Shown: positions 1-10,650 of the stretch, piece after piece
Layout: each line of letters starts with the position of its first letter
Numbering within the stretch: the first letter of the stretch is position 1
NCBI GenBank assembly: GCA_027186245.1
Contig: CP114481.1
Span: forward strand, 46,531,501-46,595,500
Direction: 5' to 3'
Length of the DNA stretch: 64,000 nucleotides
Source of the DNA: Coriaria nepalensis
Lineage: Eukaryota; Streptophyta; Magnoliopsida; Cucurbitales; Coriariaceae
Translations under genes and position numbers: made by a program
The notes under the pieces: model-generated
The model's input: the letters and a program-made list of their open reading frames with translations, nothing else
Told to the model about the DNA's origin: nothing
Database searches by the model: none

Positions 1-101
1 AAGTGTGCATTCGTTTAACCTTAAAATCATTTCAATGAGTCATTTCAACTCAATATCTTCTTTCAAAGCAAGTCGAACGCATTTCATTTTTGCACTACAA
101 A

Positions 102-114
102 CACAACTTTTGTG
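102..114. other. Short dyad CACAA-N3-TTGTG, present in nearly every monomer
   Basis: Monomer positions 102-106 (CACAA) and 110-114 (TTGTG) are reverse complements around a 3-base centre. The first centre base (position 107) is one of the most variable sites of the array, with G, C and T all common, while the two arms are nearly constant. A wider alternative pairing joins TGCAC at 91-95 with GTGCA at 112-116. This could be a protein-binding dyad or a small hairpin; no function is shown by sequence alone. Confidence 0.6.
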
Positions 115-119
115 CATAA

Positions 120-140
120 CTTGCAAATGATCAATGCAAG
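120..140. other. Dyad CTTGCA-N9-TGCAAG around a TGATCA palindrome
   Basis: Positions 120-125 (CTTGCA) and 135-140 (TGCAAG) of the monomer are perfect reverse complements, and the 6-base palindrome TGATCA sits at 128-133 near the centre. The segment is highly conserved through the window. Exceptions are mostly G instead of C at 120 (CATAAG variants), C at 140 (GCAACG variants) and GCAAGTGATC variants, each of which weakens the outer arms. The site recurs every 142 bp and falls next to the monomer junction chosen here. It is a candidate binding site for a DNA-binding protein; that is inference. Confidence 0.6.
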
Positions 141-852
141 GAAAGTGTGCATTCGTTTAACCTTAAAATCATTTCAATGAGTCATTTCAACTCAATATCA
201 TCTTTCAAAGCGAGTCGAACGAATTTTATTTTTGCACTACAGACACAAGTTTTGTGCAGAACTTGCAAATGATCAATGCAAGGAAAGTGTGCATTCGTTT
301 AACCTTAAAAACATTTCAATGAGTCATTTCAACTCAATATCTTCTTTCAAAGCAAGTCGAACGCATTTCATTTTTGCACTACAAACACAACTTTTGTGCA
401 TAACTTGCAAATGATCAATGCAAGGAAAGTGTGCATTCGTTTAACCTTAAAATCATTTCAATGAGTCATTTCAACTCAATATCTTCTTTCAAAGCAAGTC
501 GAACGCATTTTATTTTTGCACTACAAACACAACTTTTGTGCATAACTTGCAAATGATCAATGCAAGGAAAGTGTGCATTCGTTTAACCTTAAAATCATTT
601 CAATGAGTCATTTCAACTCAATATCTTCTTTCAAAGCGAGTCGAACGAATTTTATTTTTGCACTACAGACACAAGTTTTGTGCAGAACTTGCAAATGATC
701 AATGCAAGGAAAGTGTGCATTCGTTTAACCTTAAAAACATTTCAATGAGTCATTTCAACTCAATATCTTCTTTCAAAGCAAGTCGAACGAATTTTATTTT
801 TGCACTACAAACACAAGTTTTGTGCATAACTTGCAAATGATCAATGCAACGA

Positions 853-1704
853 AAGTTTGCATTCGTTTAACCTTAAAATCATTTCAATGAGTCATTTCAA
901 CTCAATATCTTCTTTCAAAGCAATTCGAACGAATTCTATTTTTTCAATTCAAACACAACTTTTGTGCATAACTTGTAAATGATCAATGCAAGGAAAGTGT
1001 GCATTCGTTTAACCTTAAAATCATTTCAATGAGTCATTTCAACTCAATATCTTCTTTCAAAGCAATTCGAACGAATTCTATTTTTTCAGTACAAACACAA
1101 TTTTTGTGCCTAACTTGCAAATGATCAATGCAAGGAAAGTGTGCATTCGTTTAACCTTAAAATCGTTTCAATGAGTCATTTCAACTCAATATCTTCTTTC
1201 AAAGCAATTCGAACGAATTCAATTTTTGCACTACAAACACAAGTTTTGTGCATAAGTTGCAAATGATCAATGCAAGGAAAGTGTGCATTCGTTTAACCTT
1301 AAAATCATTTCAATGAGTCATTTCAAGTCAATATCTTCTTTCAAAGCAAGTCGAACGCATTTTTTTTTTGCACTACAAACACAACTTTTTTGCATAACTT
1401 GCAAATGATCAATGCAAGGAAAGTGTGCATTCGTTTAACCTTAAAATCATTTCAATGAGTCATTTCAACTCAATATCTTCTTTCAAAGCAAGTCGAACGA
1501 ATTTTATTTTTGCACTACAAACACAACTTTTGTGCATAACTTGCAAATGATCAATGCAAGGAAAGTGTGCATTCGTTTAACCTTAAAATCATTTCAATGA
1601 GTCATTTCAACTCAATATCTTCTTTCAAAGCAATTCGAACGAATTCTATTTTTTCAATACAAACACAATTTTTGTGCATAACTTGCAAATGATCAATGCA
1701 AGGA
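853..1704. repeat. Partial copy of the domain-1 HOR (monomers 7-12)
   Basis: The six monomers occur in the same order as monomers 22-27 (2983-3834): TTCAATTC type, CAGTAC/GTGCC type, AATTCAATTTTTGC/CATAAG type, TTTCAAGTC/GCATTT type, GAATTTTATT type, and CAATAC type. The offset is 2130 bp (15 monomers). Monomer 10 (1279-1420) differs by a run of ten T at 1360-1369 and by TTTTTTGCATAAC in place of TTTTGTGCATAAC. Confidence 0.8.
922..935. other. Variant-specific dyad AATTCG-AA-CGAATT
   Basis: In monomers with the AATTCG right half, positions 70-83 form a 6-bp-arm inverted repeat with a 2-base centre; the example lies in monomer 7. Monomers of the other class have AAGTCGAACGCATT here, with changes at 72 and 80, which destroy the symmetry. 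Copies therefore exist in two states, with and without the dyad, interspersed through all domains. Mixed forms (AAGTCGAACGAATT and AATTCGAACGCATT) also occur. Confidence 0.65.
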
Positions 1705-3834
1705 AAGTGTGCATTCGTTTAACCTTAAAATCATTTCAATGAGTCAGTCCAAGTCAATAACTTATTTCAAAGCAAGTCGAACGAATTCTATTTTTGCACT
1801 ACAAACACAAGTTTTGTGCATAACTTGCAAATGATCAATGCAAGGAAAGTGTGCATTCGTTTAACCTTAAAATCATTTCAATGAGTCAATTCAACTCAAT
1901 ATCTTCTTTCAAAGCAATTCGAACGAATTCTATTTTTTCACTACAAACACAACTTTTGTGCATAACTTGCAAATGATCAATGCAAGGAAAGTGTGCATTC
2001 GTTTAACCTTAAAATCATTTCAATGAGTCATTTCAACTCAATATCTTCTTTCAAAGCAATTCGAACGAATTCTATTTTTTCAGTACAAACACAATTTTTG
2101 TGCCTAACTTGCAAATGATCAATGCAAGGAAAGTGTGCATTCATTTAACCTTAAAATCATTTCAATGAGCAATTTCAAGTCAATAACTTATTTCAAAGCA
2201 ACTCGAACGCATTCTATTTTTGCACTACAATCACAAGTTTTGTGCATAAGTTGCAAATGATCAATGCAACGAAAGTGTGCATTCGTTTAACCTTAAAATC
2301 ATTTCAATGAGCAATTTCAAGTCAATAACTTATTTCAAAGCAAGTCGAACGCATTTTATTTTTGCACTACAAACACAAGTTTTGTGCATAATTTGCAAAT
2401 GATCAATGCAAGGAAAGTGTGCATTCGTTTAACCTTAAAATCATTTCAATGAGTCATTTCAACTCAATATCTTCTTTCAAAGCAATTCGAACGAATTCAA
2501 TTTTTGCACTACAAACACAAGTTTTGTGCATAAGTTGCAAATGATCAATGCAAGGAAAGTGCGCATTCGTTTAACCTTAAAATCATTTCAATGATTCATT
2601 TCAAGTCAATATCTTCTTTCAAAGCAAGTCGAACGCATTTTATTTTTGCACTACAAACACAACTTTTGTGCATAACTTGCAAATGATCAATGCAAGTAAA
2701 GTGTGCATTCGTTTAACCTTAAAATCATTTCAATGAGTCATTTCAACTCAATATCTTCTTTCAAAGCGAGTCGAACGAATTTTATTTTTGCACTACAAAC
2801 ACAAGTTTTGTGCATAACTTGCAAATGATCAATGCAAGGAAAGTGTGCATTCGTTTAACCTTAAAATCATTTCAATGAGTCATTTCAACTCAATATCTTC
2901 TTTCAAAGCAAGTCGAACGAATTTTATTTTTGCACTACAAACACAAGTTTTGTGCATAACTTGCAAATGATCAATGCAAGGAAAGTGTGCATTCGTTTAA
3001 CCTTAAAATCATTTCAATGAGTCATTTCAACTCAATATCTTCTTTCAAAGCAATTCGAACGAATTCTATTTTTTCAATTCAAACACAACTTTTGTACATA
3101 ACTTGCAAATGATCAATGCAAGGAAAGTGTGCATTCGTTTAACCTTAAAATCATTTGAATGAGTCATTTCAACTCAATATCTTCTTTCAAAGCAATTCGA
3201 ACGAATTCTATTTTTTCAGTACAAACACAATTTTTGTGCCTAACTTGCAAATGATCAATGCAAGGAAAGTGTGCATTCGTTTAACCTTAAAATCATTTCA
3301 ATGAGTCATTTCAACTCAATATCTTCTTTCAAAGCAATTCGAACGAATTCAATTTTTGCACTACAAACACAAGTTTTGTGCATAAGTTGCAAATGATCAA
3401 TGCACGGAAAGTGTGCATTCGTTTAACGTTAAAATCATTTCAATGAGTCATTTCAAGTCAATATCTTCTTTCAAAGCAAGTCGAACGCATTTTATTTTTG
3501 CACTACAAACACAACTTTTGTGCATAACTTGCAAATGATCAATGCAAGGAAAGTGTGCATTCGTTTAACCTTAAAATCATTTCAATGAGTCATTTCAACT
3601 CAATATCTTCTTTCAAAGCAAGTCGAACGAATTTTATTTTTGCACTACAGACACAAGTTTTGTGCATAACTTGCAAATGATCAATGCAAGGAAAGTGTGC
3701 ATTCGTTTAACCTTAAAATCATTTCAATGAGTCATTTCAACTCAATATCTTCTTTCAAAGCAATTCGAACGAATTCTATTTTTTCAATACAAGCACAATT
3801 TTTGTGCATAACTTGCAAATGATCAATGCAAGGA
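1705..3834. repeat. Domain-1 HOR, 15-monomer deletion form (2130 bp)
   Basis: It starts at a type C monomer (GAGTCAGTCC at 1741) and runs to just before the next one (3871). Compared with the 20-monomer copy at 3835-6674, the order is the same, but three monomers are missing between the CAGTAC monomer (1989-2130) and the type B monomer (2131-2272), and two more are missing after the type B monomer ending at 2414. Markers shared with the next copy 2840 bp on include GTGCGCATTCG (about 2560 and 5400), GCAAGTAAAG (2694 and 5534), TTTTGTACATAAC (3090 and 5930) and CATTTGAATGAG (3152 and 5992). Confidence 0.88.
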
Positions 3835-6674
3835 AAGTGTGCATTCGTTTAACCTTAAAATCATTTCAATGAGTCAGTCCAAGTCAATAACTTATTTCAA
3901 AGCAAGTCGAACGAATTCTATTTTTGCACTACAAACACAAGTTTTGTGCATAACTTGCAAATGATCAATGCAAGGAAAGTGTGCATTCGTTTAACCTTAA
4001 AATCATTTCAATGAGTCATTTCAACTCAATATCTTCTTTCAAAGCAATTCGAACGAATTCTATTTTTTCACTACAAACACAACTTTTGTGCATAACTTGC
4101 AAATGATCAATGCAAGGAAAGTGTGCATTCGTTTAACCTTAAAATCATTTCAATGAGTCATTTCAACTCAATATCTTCTTTCAAAGCAATTCGAACGAAT
4201 TCTATTTTTTCAGTACAAACACAATTTTTGTGCCTAACTTGCAAATGATCAATGCAAGGAAAGTGTGCATTCGTTTAACCTTAAAATCATTTCAATCAGC
4301 AATTTCAAGTCAATAACTTATTTCAAAGCAAGTCGAACGCATTCTATTTTTGTACTACAAACACAAGTTTTGTGCATAAGTTGCAAATGATCAATGCAAG
4401 GAAAGTGTGCATTCGTTTAACCTTAAAATCATTTCAATGAGCAATTTCAAGTAAATAACTTATTTCAAAGCAAGTCGAACGCATTTTATTTTTGCACTAC
4501 AAACACAAGTTTTGTGCTTAACTTGCAAATGATCAATGCAAGGAAAGTGTGCATTCGTTTAACCTTAAAATCATTTCAATGAGTCATTTCAACTCAATAT
4601 CTTCTTTCAAAGCAATTCGAACGAATTCTATTTTTTCAATACAAACACAACTTTTGTGCATAACTTGCAAGTGATCAATGCAAGGAAAGTGTGCATTCGT
4701 TTAACCTTAAAATCATTTCAATGAGCAATTTCAAGTCAATAACTTATTTCAAAGCAACTCGAACGCATTCTATTTTTGCACTACAATCACAAGTTTTGTG
4801 CATAAGTTGCAAATGATCAATGCAACGAAAGTGTGCATTCGTTTAACCTTAAAATCATTTCAATGAGCAATTTCAAGTCAATAACTTATTTCAAAGCAAG
4901 TCGAACGCATTTTATTTTTGCACTACAAACACAAGTTTTGTGCATAATTTGCAAATGATCAATGCAAGGAAAGTGTGCATTCGTTTAACCTTAAAATCAT
5001 TTCAATGAGTCATTTCAACTCAATATCTTCTTTCAAAGCAATTCGAACGAATTCTATTTTTTCAATTCAAGCACAACTTTTGTGCATAACTTGCAAATGA
5101 TCAATGCAAGGAAAGTGTGCATTCGTTTAACCTTAAAATCATTTCAATGAGTTATTTCAACTCAATATTTTCTTTCAAAGCAATTCGAACGAATTCTATT
5201 TTTTCAGTACAAACACAATTTTTGTGCCTAACTTGCAAATGATCAATGCAAGGAAAGTGTGCATTCGTTTAACCTTAAAATCATTTCAATGAGTCATTTC
5301 AACTCAATATCTTCTTTCAAAGCAATTCGAACGAATTCAATTTTTGCACTACAAACACAAGTTTTGTGCATAAGTTGCAAATGATCAATGCAAGGAAAGT
5401 GCGCATTCGTTTAACCTTAAAATCATTTCAATGATTCATTTCAAGTCAATATCTTCTTTCAAAGCAAGTCGAACGCATTTTATTTTTGCACTACAAACAC
5501 AACTTTTGTGCATAACTTGCAAATGATCAATGCAAGTAAAGTGTGCATTCGTTTAACCTTAAAATCATTTCAATGAGTCATTTCAACTCAATATCTTCTT
5601 TCAAAGCGAGTCGAACGAATTTTATTTTTGCACTACAAACACAAGTTTTGTGCATAACTTGCAAATGATCAATGCAAGGAAAGTGTGCATTCGTTTAACC
5701 TTAAAATCATTTCAATGAGTCATTTCAACTCAATATCTTCTTTCAAAGCAAGTCGAACGAATTTTATTTTTGCACTACAAACACAAGTTTTGTGCATAAC
5801 TTGCAAATGATCAATGCAAGGAAAGTGTGCATTCGTTTCACCTTAAAATCATTTCGATGAGTCATTTCAACTCAATATCTTCTTTCAAAGCAATTCGAAC
5901 GAATTCTATTTTTTCAATTCAAACACAACTTTTGTACATAACTTGCAAATGATCAATGCAAGGAAAGTGTGCATTCGTTTAACCTTAAAATCATTTGAAT
6001 GAGTCATTTCAACTCAATATCTTCTTTCAAAGCAATTCGAACGAATTCTATTTTTTCAGTACAAACACAATTTTTGTGCCTAACTTGCAAATGATCAATG
6101 CAAGGAAAGTGTGCATTCGTTTAACCTTAAAATCATTTCAATGAGTCATTTCAACTCAATATCTTCTTTCAAAGCAATTCGGACGAATTCAATTTTTGCA
6201 CTACAAACACAAGTTTTGTGCATAAGTTGCAAATGATCAATGCAAGGAAAGTGTGCATTCGTTTAACCTTAAAATCATTTCAATGAGTCATTTCAAGTCA
6301 ATATCTTCTTTCAAAGCAAGTCGAACGCATTTTATTTTTGCACTACAAACACAACTTTTGTGCATAACTTGCAAATGATCAATGCAAGGAAAGTGTGCAT
6401 TCGTTTAACCTTAAAATCATTTCAATGAGTCATTTCAACTCAATATCTTCTTTCAAAGCAAGTCGAACGAATTTTATTTTTGCACTACAAACACAAGTTT
6501 TGTGCATAACTTGCAAATGATCAATGCAAGGAAAGTGTGCATTCGTTTAACCTTAAAATCATTTCAATGAGTCATTTCAACTCAATATCTTCTTTCAAAG
6601 CAATTCGAACGAATTCTATTTTTTCAAAACAAACACAATTTTTGTGCATAACTTGCAAATGATCAGTGCAAGGA
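3835..6674. repeat. Domain-1 HOR, 20-monomer copy (2840 bp)
   Basis: Twenty monomers lie between the type C monomers at 3835 and 6675. The order is: type C; TTCACTAC; CAGTAC/GTGCC; two type B (TGTACTAC/CATAAG, then GTAAATAAC); CAATAC/GCAAGTG; two type B (ACTCGAACG/TCACAAG/GCAACG, then CATAATTTGC); CAATTC; GTTATTTC/CAGTAC; AATTCAATTT; GTGCGCATTCG; GCGAG; GAATTTTATT; CAATTC/TTGTACA; CATTTGAATG/CAGTAC; AATTCAATTT; TTTCAAGTC; GAATTTTATT; CAATAC. All offsets to the following partial copy are exactly 2840 bp. Confidence 0.9.
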
Positions 6675-7668
6675 AAGTGTGTATTCGTTTAACCTTAAAA
6701 TCATTTCAATGAGTCAGTCCAAGTCAATAACTTATTTCAAAGCAAGTCGAACGAATTCTATTTTTGCACTACAAACACAAGTTTTGTGCATAACTTGCAA
6801 ATGATCAATGCAAGGAAAGTGTGCATTCGTTTAACCTTAAAATCATTTCAATGAGTCATTTCAACTCAATATCTTCTTTCAAAGCAATTCGAACGAATTC
6901 TATTTTTTCACTACAAACACAACTTTTGTGCATAACTTGCAAATGATCAATGCAAGGAAAGTGTGCATTCGTTTAACCTTAAAATCATTTCAATGAGTCA
7001 TTTCAACTCAATATCTTCTTTCAAAGCAATTCGAACGAATTCTATTTTTTCAGTACAAACACAAATTTTGTGCCTAACTTGCAAATGATCAATGCAAGGA
7101 AAGTGTGCATTCGTTTAACCTTAAAATCATTTCAATGAGCAATTTCAAGTCAATAACTTATTTCAAAGCAAGTCGAACGCATTCTATTTTTGTACTACAA
7201 ACACAAGTTTTGTGCATAAGTTGCAAATGATCAATGCAAGGAAAGTGTGCATTCGTTTAACCTTAAAATCATTTCAATGAGCAATTTCAAGTAAATAACT
7301 TATTTCAAAGCAAGTCGAACGCATTTTATTTTTGCACTACAAACACAAGTTTTGTGCATAACTTGCAAATGATCAATGCAAGGAAAGTGTGCATTCGTTT
7401 AACCTTAAAATCATTTCAATGAGTCATTTCAACTCAATATCTTCTTTCAAAGCAATTCGAACGAATTCTATTTTTTCAATACAAACACAACTTTTGTGCA
7501 TAACTTGCAAGTGATCAATGCAAGGAAAGTGTGCATTCGTTTAACCTTAAAATCATTTCAATGAGCAATTTCAAGTCAATAACTTATTTCAAAGCAACTT
7601 GAATGCATTCTATTTTTGCACTACAATCACAAGTTTTGTGCATAACTTGCAAATGATCAATGCAAGGA
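6675..7668. repeat. Domain-1 HOR, truncated third copy (7 monomers)
   Basis: Seven monomers repeat the start of the 20-monomer unit in order: type C, TTCACTAC, CAGTAC/GTGCC, type B with TGTACTAC, type B with GTAAATAAC, CAATAC/GCAAGTG, type B with ACTTGAATGC. The pattern is lost in the next monomer, which begins with a GTGCCCATTCG variant. This marks the right edge of domain 1. Confidence 0.85.
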
Positions 7669-7952
7669 AAGTGCCCATTCGTTTAACCTTAAAATAATTT
7701 CAATGAGTCATTTCAACTCAATATCTTCTTTCAAAGCAAGTCGAACGAATTTTATTTTTGCACTACAAACACAACTTTTGTGCATAACTTGCAAATGATC
7801 AATGCAAGGAAAGTGTGCATTCGTTTAACCTTAAAATCATTTCAATGAGCAATTTCAAGTCAATAACTTATTTCAAAGCAAGTCGAACGCATTCTATTTT
7901 TGCACTACAATCACAAGTTTTGTGCATAACTTTCAAATGATCAATGCAACGA
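7669..7952. repeat. Two junction monomers between domain 1 and the displaced block
   Basis: Monomer 55 (7669-7810) has GTGCCCATTCG and AAAATAATTTC, neither of which I saw elsewhere, followed by the GAATTTTATT right half. Monomer 56 (7811-7952) is type B with ACAATCACAAG, ATAACTTTCAAATG and a GCAACG end. They fit neither the domain-1 nor the domain-3 order. Confidence 0.6.
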
Positions 7953-9230
7953 AAGTGTGCATTCGTTTAACCTTAAAATCATTTCAATGAGTCATTTCAA
8001 CTCAATAGCTTCTTTCAAAGCAAGTCCAACGAATTTTATTTCTGCACTACAAACACAAGTTTTGTGCATAACTTGCAAATGATCAATGCAAGGAAAGTGT
8101 GCATTCGTTTAACCTTAAAATCATTTCAATGAGCGACTTCAAGTCAATATCTTCTTTCAAAGCAAGTCGAACGCATTCTGTTTTTGCACTACAAACACAA
8201 GTTTTGTGCATACCTTGCAAATGATCAATGCAAGGAAAGTGTGCATTCGTTTAACCTTAAAATCATTTCAATGAGTCATTTCAAGTCAATATCTTCTTTC
8301 AAAGCAAGTCGAACGCATTCTATTTTTGCACTACAAACACAACTTTTGTGCATAACTTGCAAATGATCAATGCAAGGACAGTGTGCATTCGTTTAACCTT
8401 AAAATCATTTCAATGGTTCAGTCCAAGTCCATAACTTATTTCAAAGCAAGTCGAACGCGTTCTATTTTTGCACTACAAACACAAGTTTTGTGCATAACTT
8501 GCAAATGATCAATGCAAGGAAAGTATCCATTCGTTTAACCTTAAAATCATTTCAATGAGTCATTTCAACTCAATATCTTCTTTCAAAGCAATTCGAACGC
8601 ATTCTATTTTTGCACTACAAACACAACTTTTGTGCATAACTTCCAAATGATCAATGCAAGGAAAGTGTGCATTCGTTTAACCTTAAAATCATTTCAATGG
8701 GTCAGTCCAAGTCCATAACTTATTTCAAAGCAAGTCGAACGCATTCTATTTTTGCACTACAAACACAAGTTTTGTGCATAACTTGCAAATGATCAATGCA
8801 AGGAAAGTGTGCATTCGTTTAACCTTAAAATCATTTCAATGAGTCATTTCAACTCAATAGCTTCTTTCAAAGCAAGTCGAACGCATTTTATTTTTGCACT
8901 ACAAACACAAGTTTTGTGCATAACTTGCAAATGATCAATGCAAGGAAAGTGTGCATTCGTTTAACCTTAAAATCATTTCAATGAGTCATTTCAAGTCAAT
9001 ATCTTCTTTTAAAGCAAGTCGAACGAATTCTATTTTTGCACTACAAACACAAGTTTTGTGCATAACTTGCAAATGATCAATGCAAGGAAAGTGTGCATTC
9101 GTTTAACCTTAAAATCATTTCAATGAGTCATTTCAACTCAATATCTTCTTTCAAAGCAATTCGAACGAATTCTATTTTTTCACTACAAACACAACTTTTG
9201 TGCATAACTTGCAAATGATCAATGCAAGGA
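7953..9230. repeat. Displaced nine-monomer block of domain-3 type
   Basis: Monomers 57-65 appear in the order AATAGCTTC/AAGTCCAACG; GAGCGACTTC with CATACCTTGC; CACAAC/GGACAG; type D with GCGTTC; GTATCCATTCG with CATAACTTCC; GGGTCAGTCC; AATAGCTTC; TTCTTTTAAAGC; TTCACTAC. This is the order of monomers 202-210 (28543-29820), 20,590 bp (145 monomers) downstream. The CATACCTTGC change removes a stop and creates a spurious 60-codon open stretch from 8184. Confidence 0.85.
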
Positions 9231-10650
9231 AAGTGTGCATTCGTTTAACCTTAAAATCATTTCAATGAGCAATTTCAAGTCAATAACATATTTCAAAGCA
9301 AGTCGAACGCATTCTATTTTTGCACTACAATCACAAGTTTTGTGCATAAGTTGCAAATGATCAATGCAACGAAAGTGTGCATTCGTTTAACCTTAAAATC
9401 ATTTCAATGATCAATTTCAAGTCAATAACTTATTTCAAAGCAAGTCGAACGCATTTTATTTTTGCACTACAAACACAAGTTTTGTGCATAACTTGCAAAT
9501 GATCAATGCAAGGAAAGTGTGCATTCGTTTAACCTTAAAATCATTTCAATGAGTCATTTCAACTCAATATCTTCTTTCAAAGCAAATCGAACGAATTCTA
9601 TTTTTTCAATACAAACACAACTTTTGTGCATAACTTGCAAGTGATCAATGCAAGGAAAGTGTGCATTCGTTTAACTTTAAAATCATTTCAGTGAGCAATT
9701 TCAAGTCAATAACTTATTTCAAAGCAAGTCGAACGCATTTTATTTTTGCACTACAAACACAAGTTTTGTGCATAACTTGCAAATGATCAATGCAAGGAAA
9801 GTGTGCATTCGTTTAACCTTAAAATCATTTCAATGAGTCATTTCAACTCAATATCTTCTTTCAAAGCAATTCGAACGAATTCTATTTTTTCAATTCAAAC
9901 ACAACTTTTGTGCATAACTTGCAAATGATCAATGCAAGGAAAGTGTGCATTCGTTTAACCTTAAAATCATTTCAATGAGTCATTTCAACTCAATATCTTC
10001 TTTCAAAGCAATTCGAACGAATTCTATTTTTTCAATACAAACACAACTTTTGTGCATAACTTGCAAATGATCAATGCAAGGAAAGTGTGCATTCGTTTAA
10101 CCTTAAAATCATTTCAATGAGCAATTTCAAGTCAATAACTTATTTCAAAGCAAGTCGAACGCATTCTATTTTTGCACTACAATCACAAGTTTTGTGCATA
10201 AGTTGCAAATGATCAATGCAAGGAAAGTGTGCATTCGTTTAACCTTAAAATCATTTCAATGAGCAATTTCAAGTCAATAACTTATTTCAAAGCAAGTCGA
10301 ACGAATTTTATTTTTGCACTACAAACACAAGTTTTGTGCATAACTTGCAAATGATCAATGCAAGGAAAGTGTGCATTCGTTTAACCTTAAAATCATTTCA
10401 ATGAGTCATTTCAACTCAATATCTTCTTTCAAAGCAATTCGAACGAATTCTATTTTTTAAATACAAACACAACTTTTGTGCATAACTTGCGAGTGATCAA
10501 TGCAAGGAAAGTGTGCATTCGTTTAACCTTAAAATCATTTCAATGAGCAATTTCAAGTCAATAACTTATTTCAAAGCAAGTCGAACGAATTTTATTTTTG
10601 CACTACAAACACAAGTTTTGTGCATAACTTGCAAATGATCAATGCAAGGA
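9231..10650. repeat. Transition monomers 66-75 leading into domain 2
   Basis: Ten monomers rich in type B: B (AATAACATA/TCACAAG), B, CAATAC/GCAAGTG, B, CAATTC, CAATAC, B (CATAAG), B, AAATAC/GCGAGTG, B. The last six correspond to the tail of the domain-2 unit as seen before 19597, including GCGAGTGATC at about 10490 and 19436 (63 monomers apart). The middle part resembles a shortened domain-2 tail. I see nothing other than satellite. Confidence 0.7.

Larger units (their letters stand above)
1..142. repeat. Reference monomer (copy 1) with internal landmarks
   Basis: This copy is close to the array consensus and is used as coordinate reference. Counting by hand, the consensus has about 46 G+C in 142 bases. 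Landmarks are: GTGCATTCGTTTAACC at 5-20; an A-rich step TTAAAATCATTTC at 21-33; the type-defining stretch at 38-60; TTTCAAAGCAAGTCGAACG at 61-79; a T-rich tract at 81-91; TGCACTACAAACACAA at 91-106; TTTTGTGCATAAC at 108-120; and TTGCAAATGATCAATGCAAG at 121-140. The region from 121 through the junction to about position 38 of the next copy is almost invariant across the window. The segments 38-60, 72, 80-86, 92-98, 101, 107, 116, 120 and 140 carry nearly all shared variation. CpG dinucleotides lie at 12, 74 and 78. Confidence 0.95.
1..852. repeat. Trimer (426-bp) tandem duplication
   Basis: Monomers 1-3 and 4-6 form two successive 426-bp units. The middle monomer of each (143-284 and 569-710) carries the same private markers: GCGAGTCG instead of GCAAGTCG, CTACAGACAC and GTGCAGAAC. 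The third of each (285-426 and 711-852) has CCTTAAAAACATTTC. The GTGCAGAAC change removes a TAA stop and creates 60-codon open stretches that start at a TTG (232 and 658); these are not genes. Monomers 4-6 correspond to monomers 19-21 of the 20-monomer HOR that follows. Confidence 0.85.

Noticed and set aside
10..26. CENP-B box in ATTCGTTTAACC or in AATTCGAACGAATTC
   Set aside because: TTCG and the following A fit the first half of the known box, but the required CGGG is absent in both places.
81..91. TATA-like promoter in the ATTTTATTTTT tract
   Set aside because: It is an AT-rich tract repeated in about 450 copies with no associated gene; nothing supports promoter function.
232..840. 60-codon open stretches at 232-414 and 658-840 as small genes
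   Set aside because: They start at TTG, exist only because GTGCAGAAC replaces GTGCATAAC and removes a TAA, and lie wholly within satellite monomers. The monomer length is 1 modulo 3, so the frame shifts in each copy.
8184..8366. 60-codon open stretch in the displaced block
   Set aside because: This is the same kind of artefact, caused by CATACCTTGC in place of CATAACTTGC. The residues are a translation of non-coding repeat, with no recognisable domain or start context.
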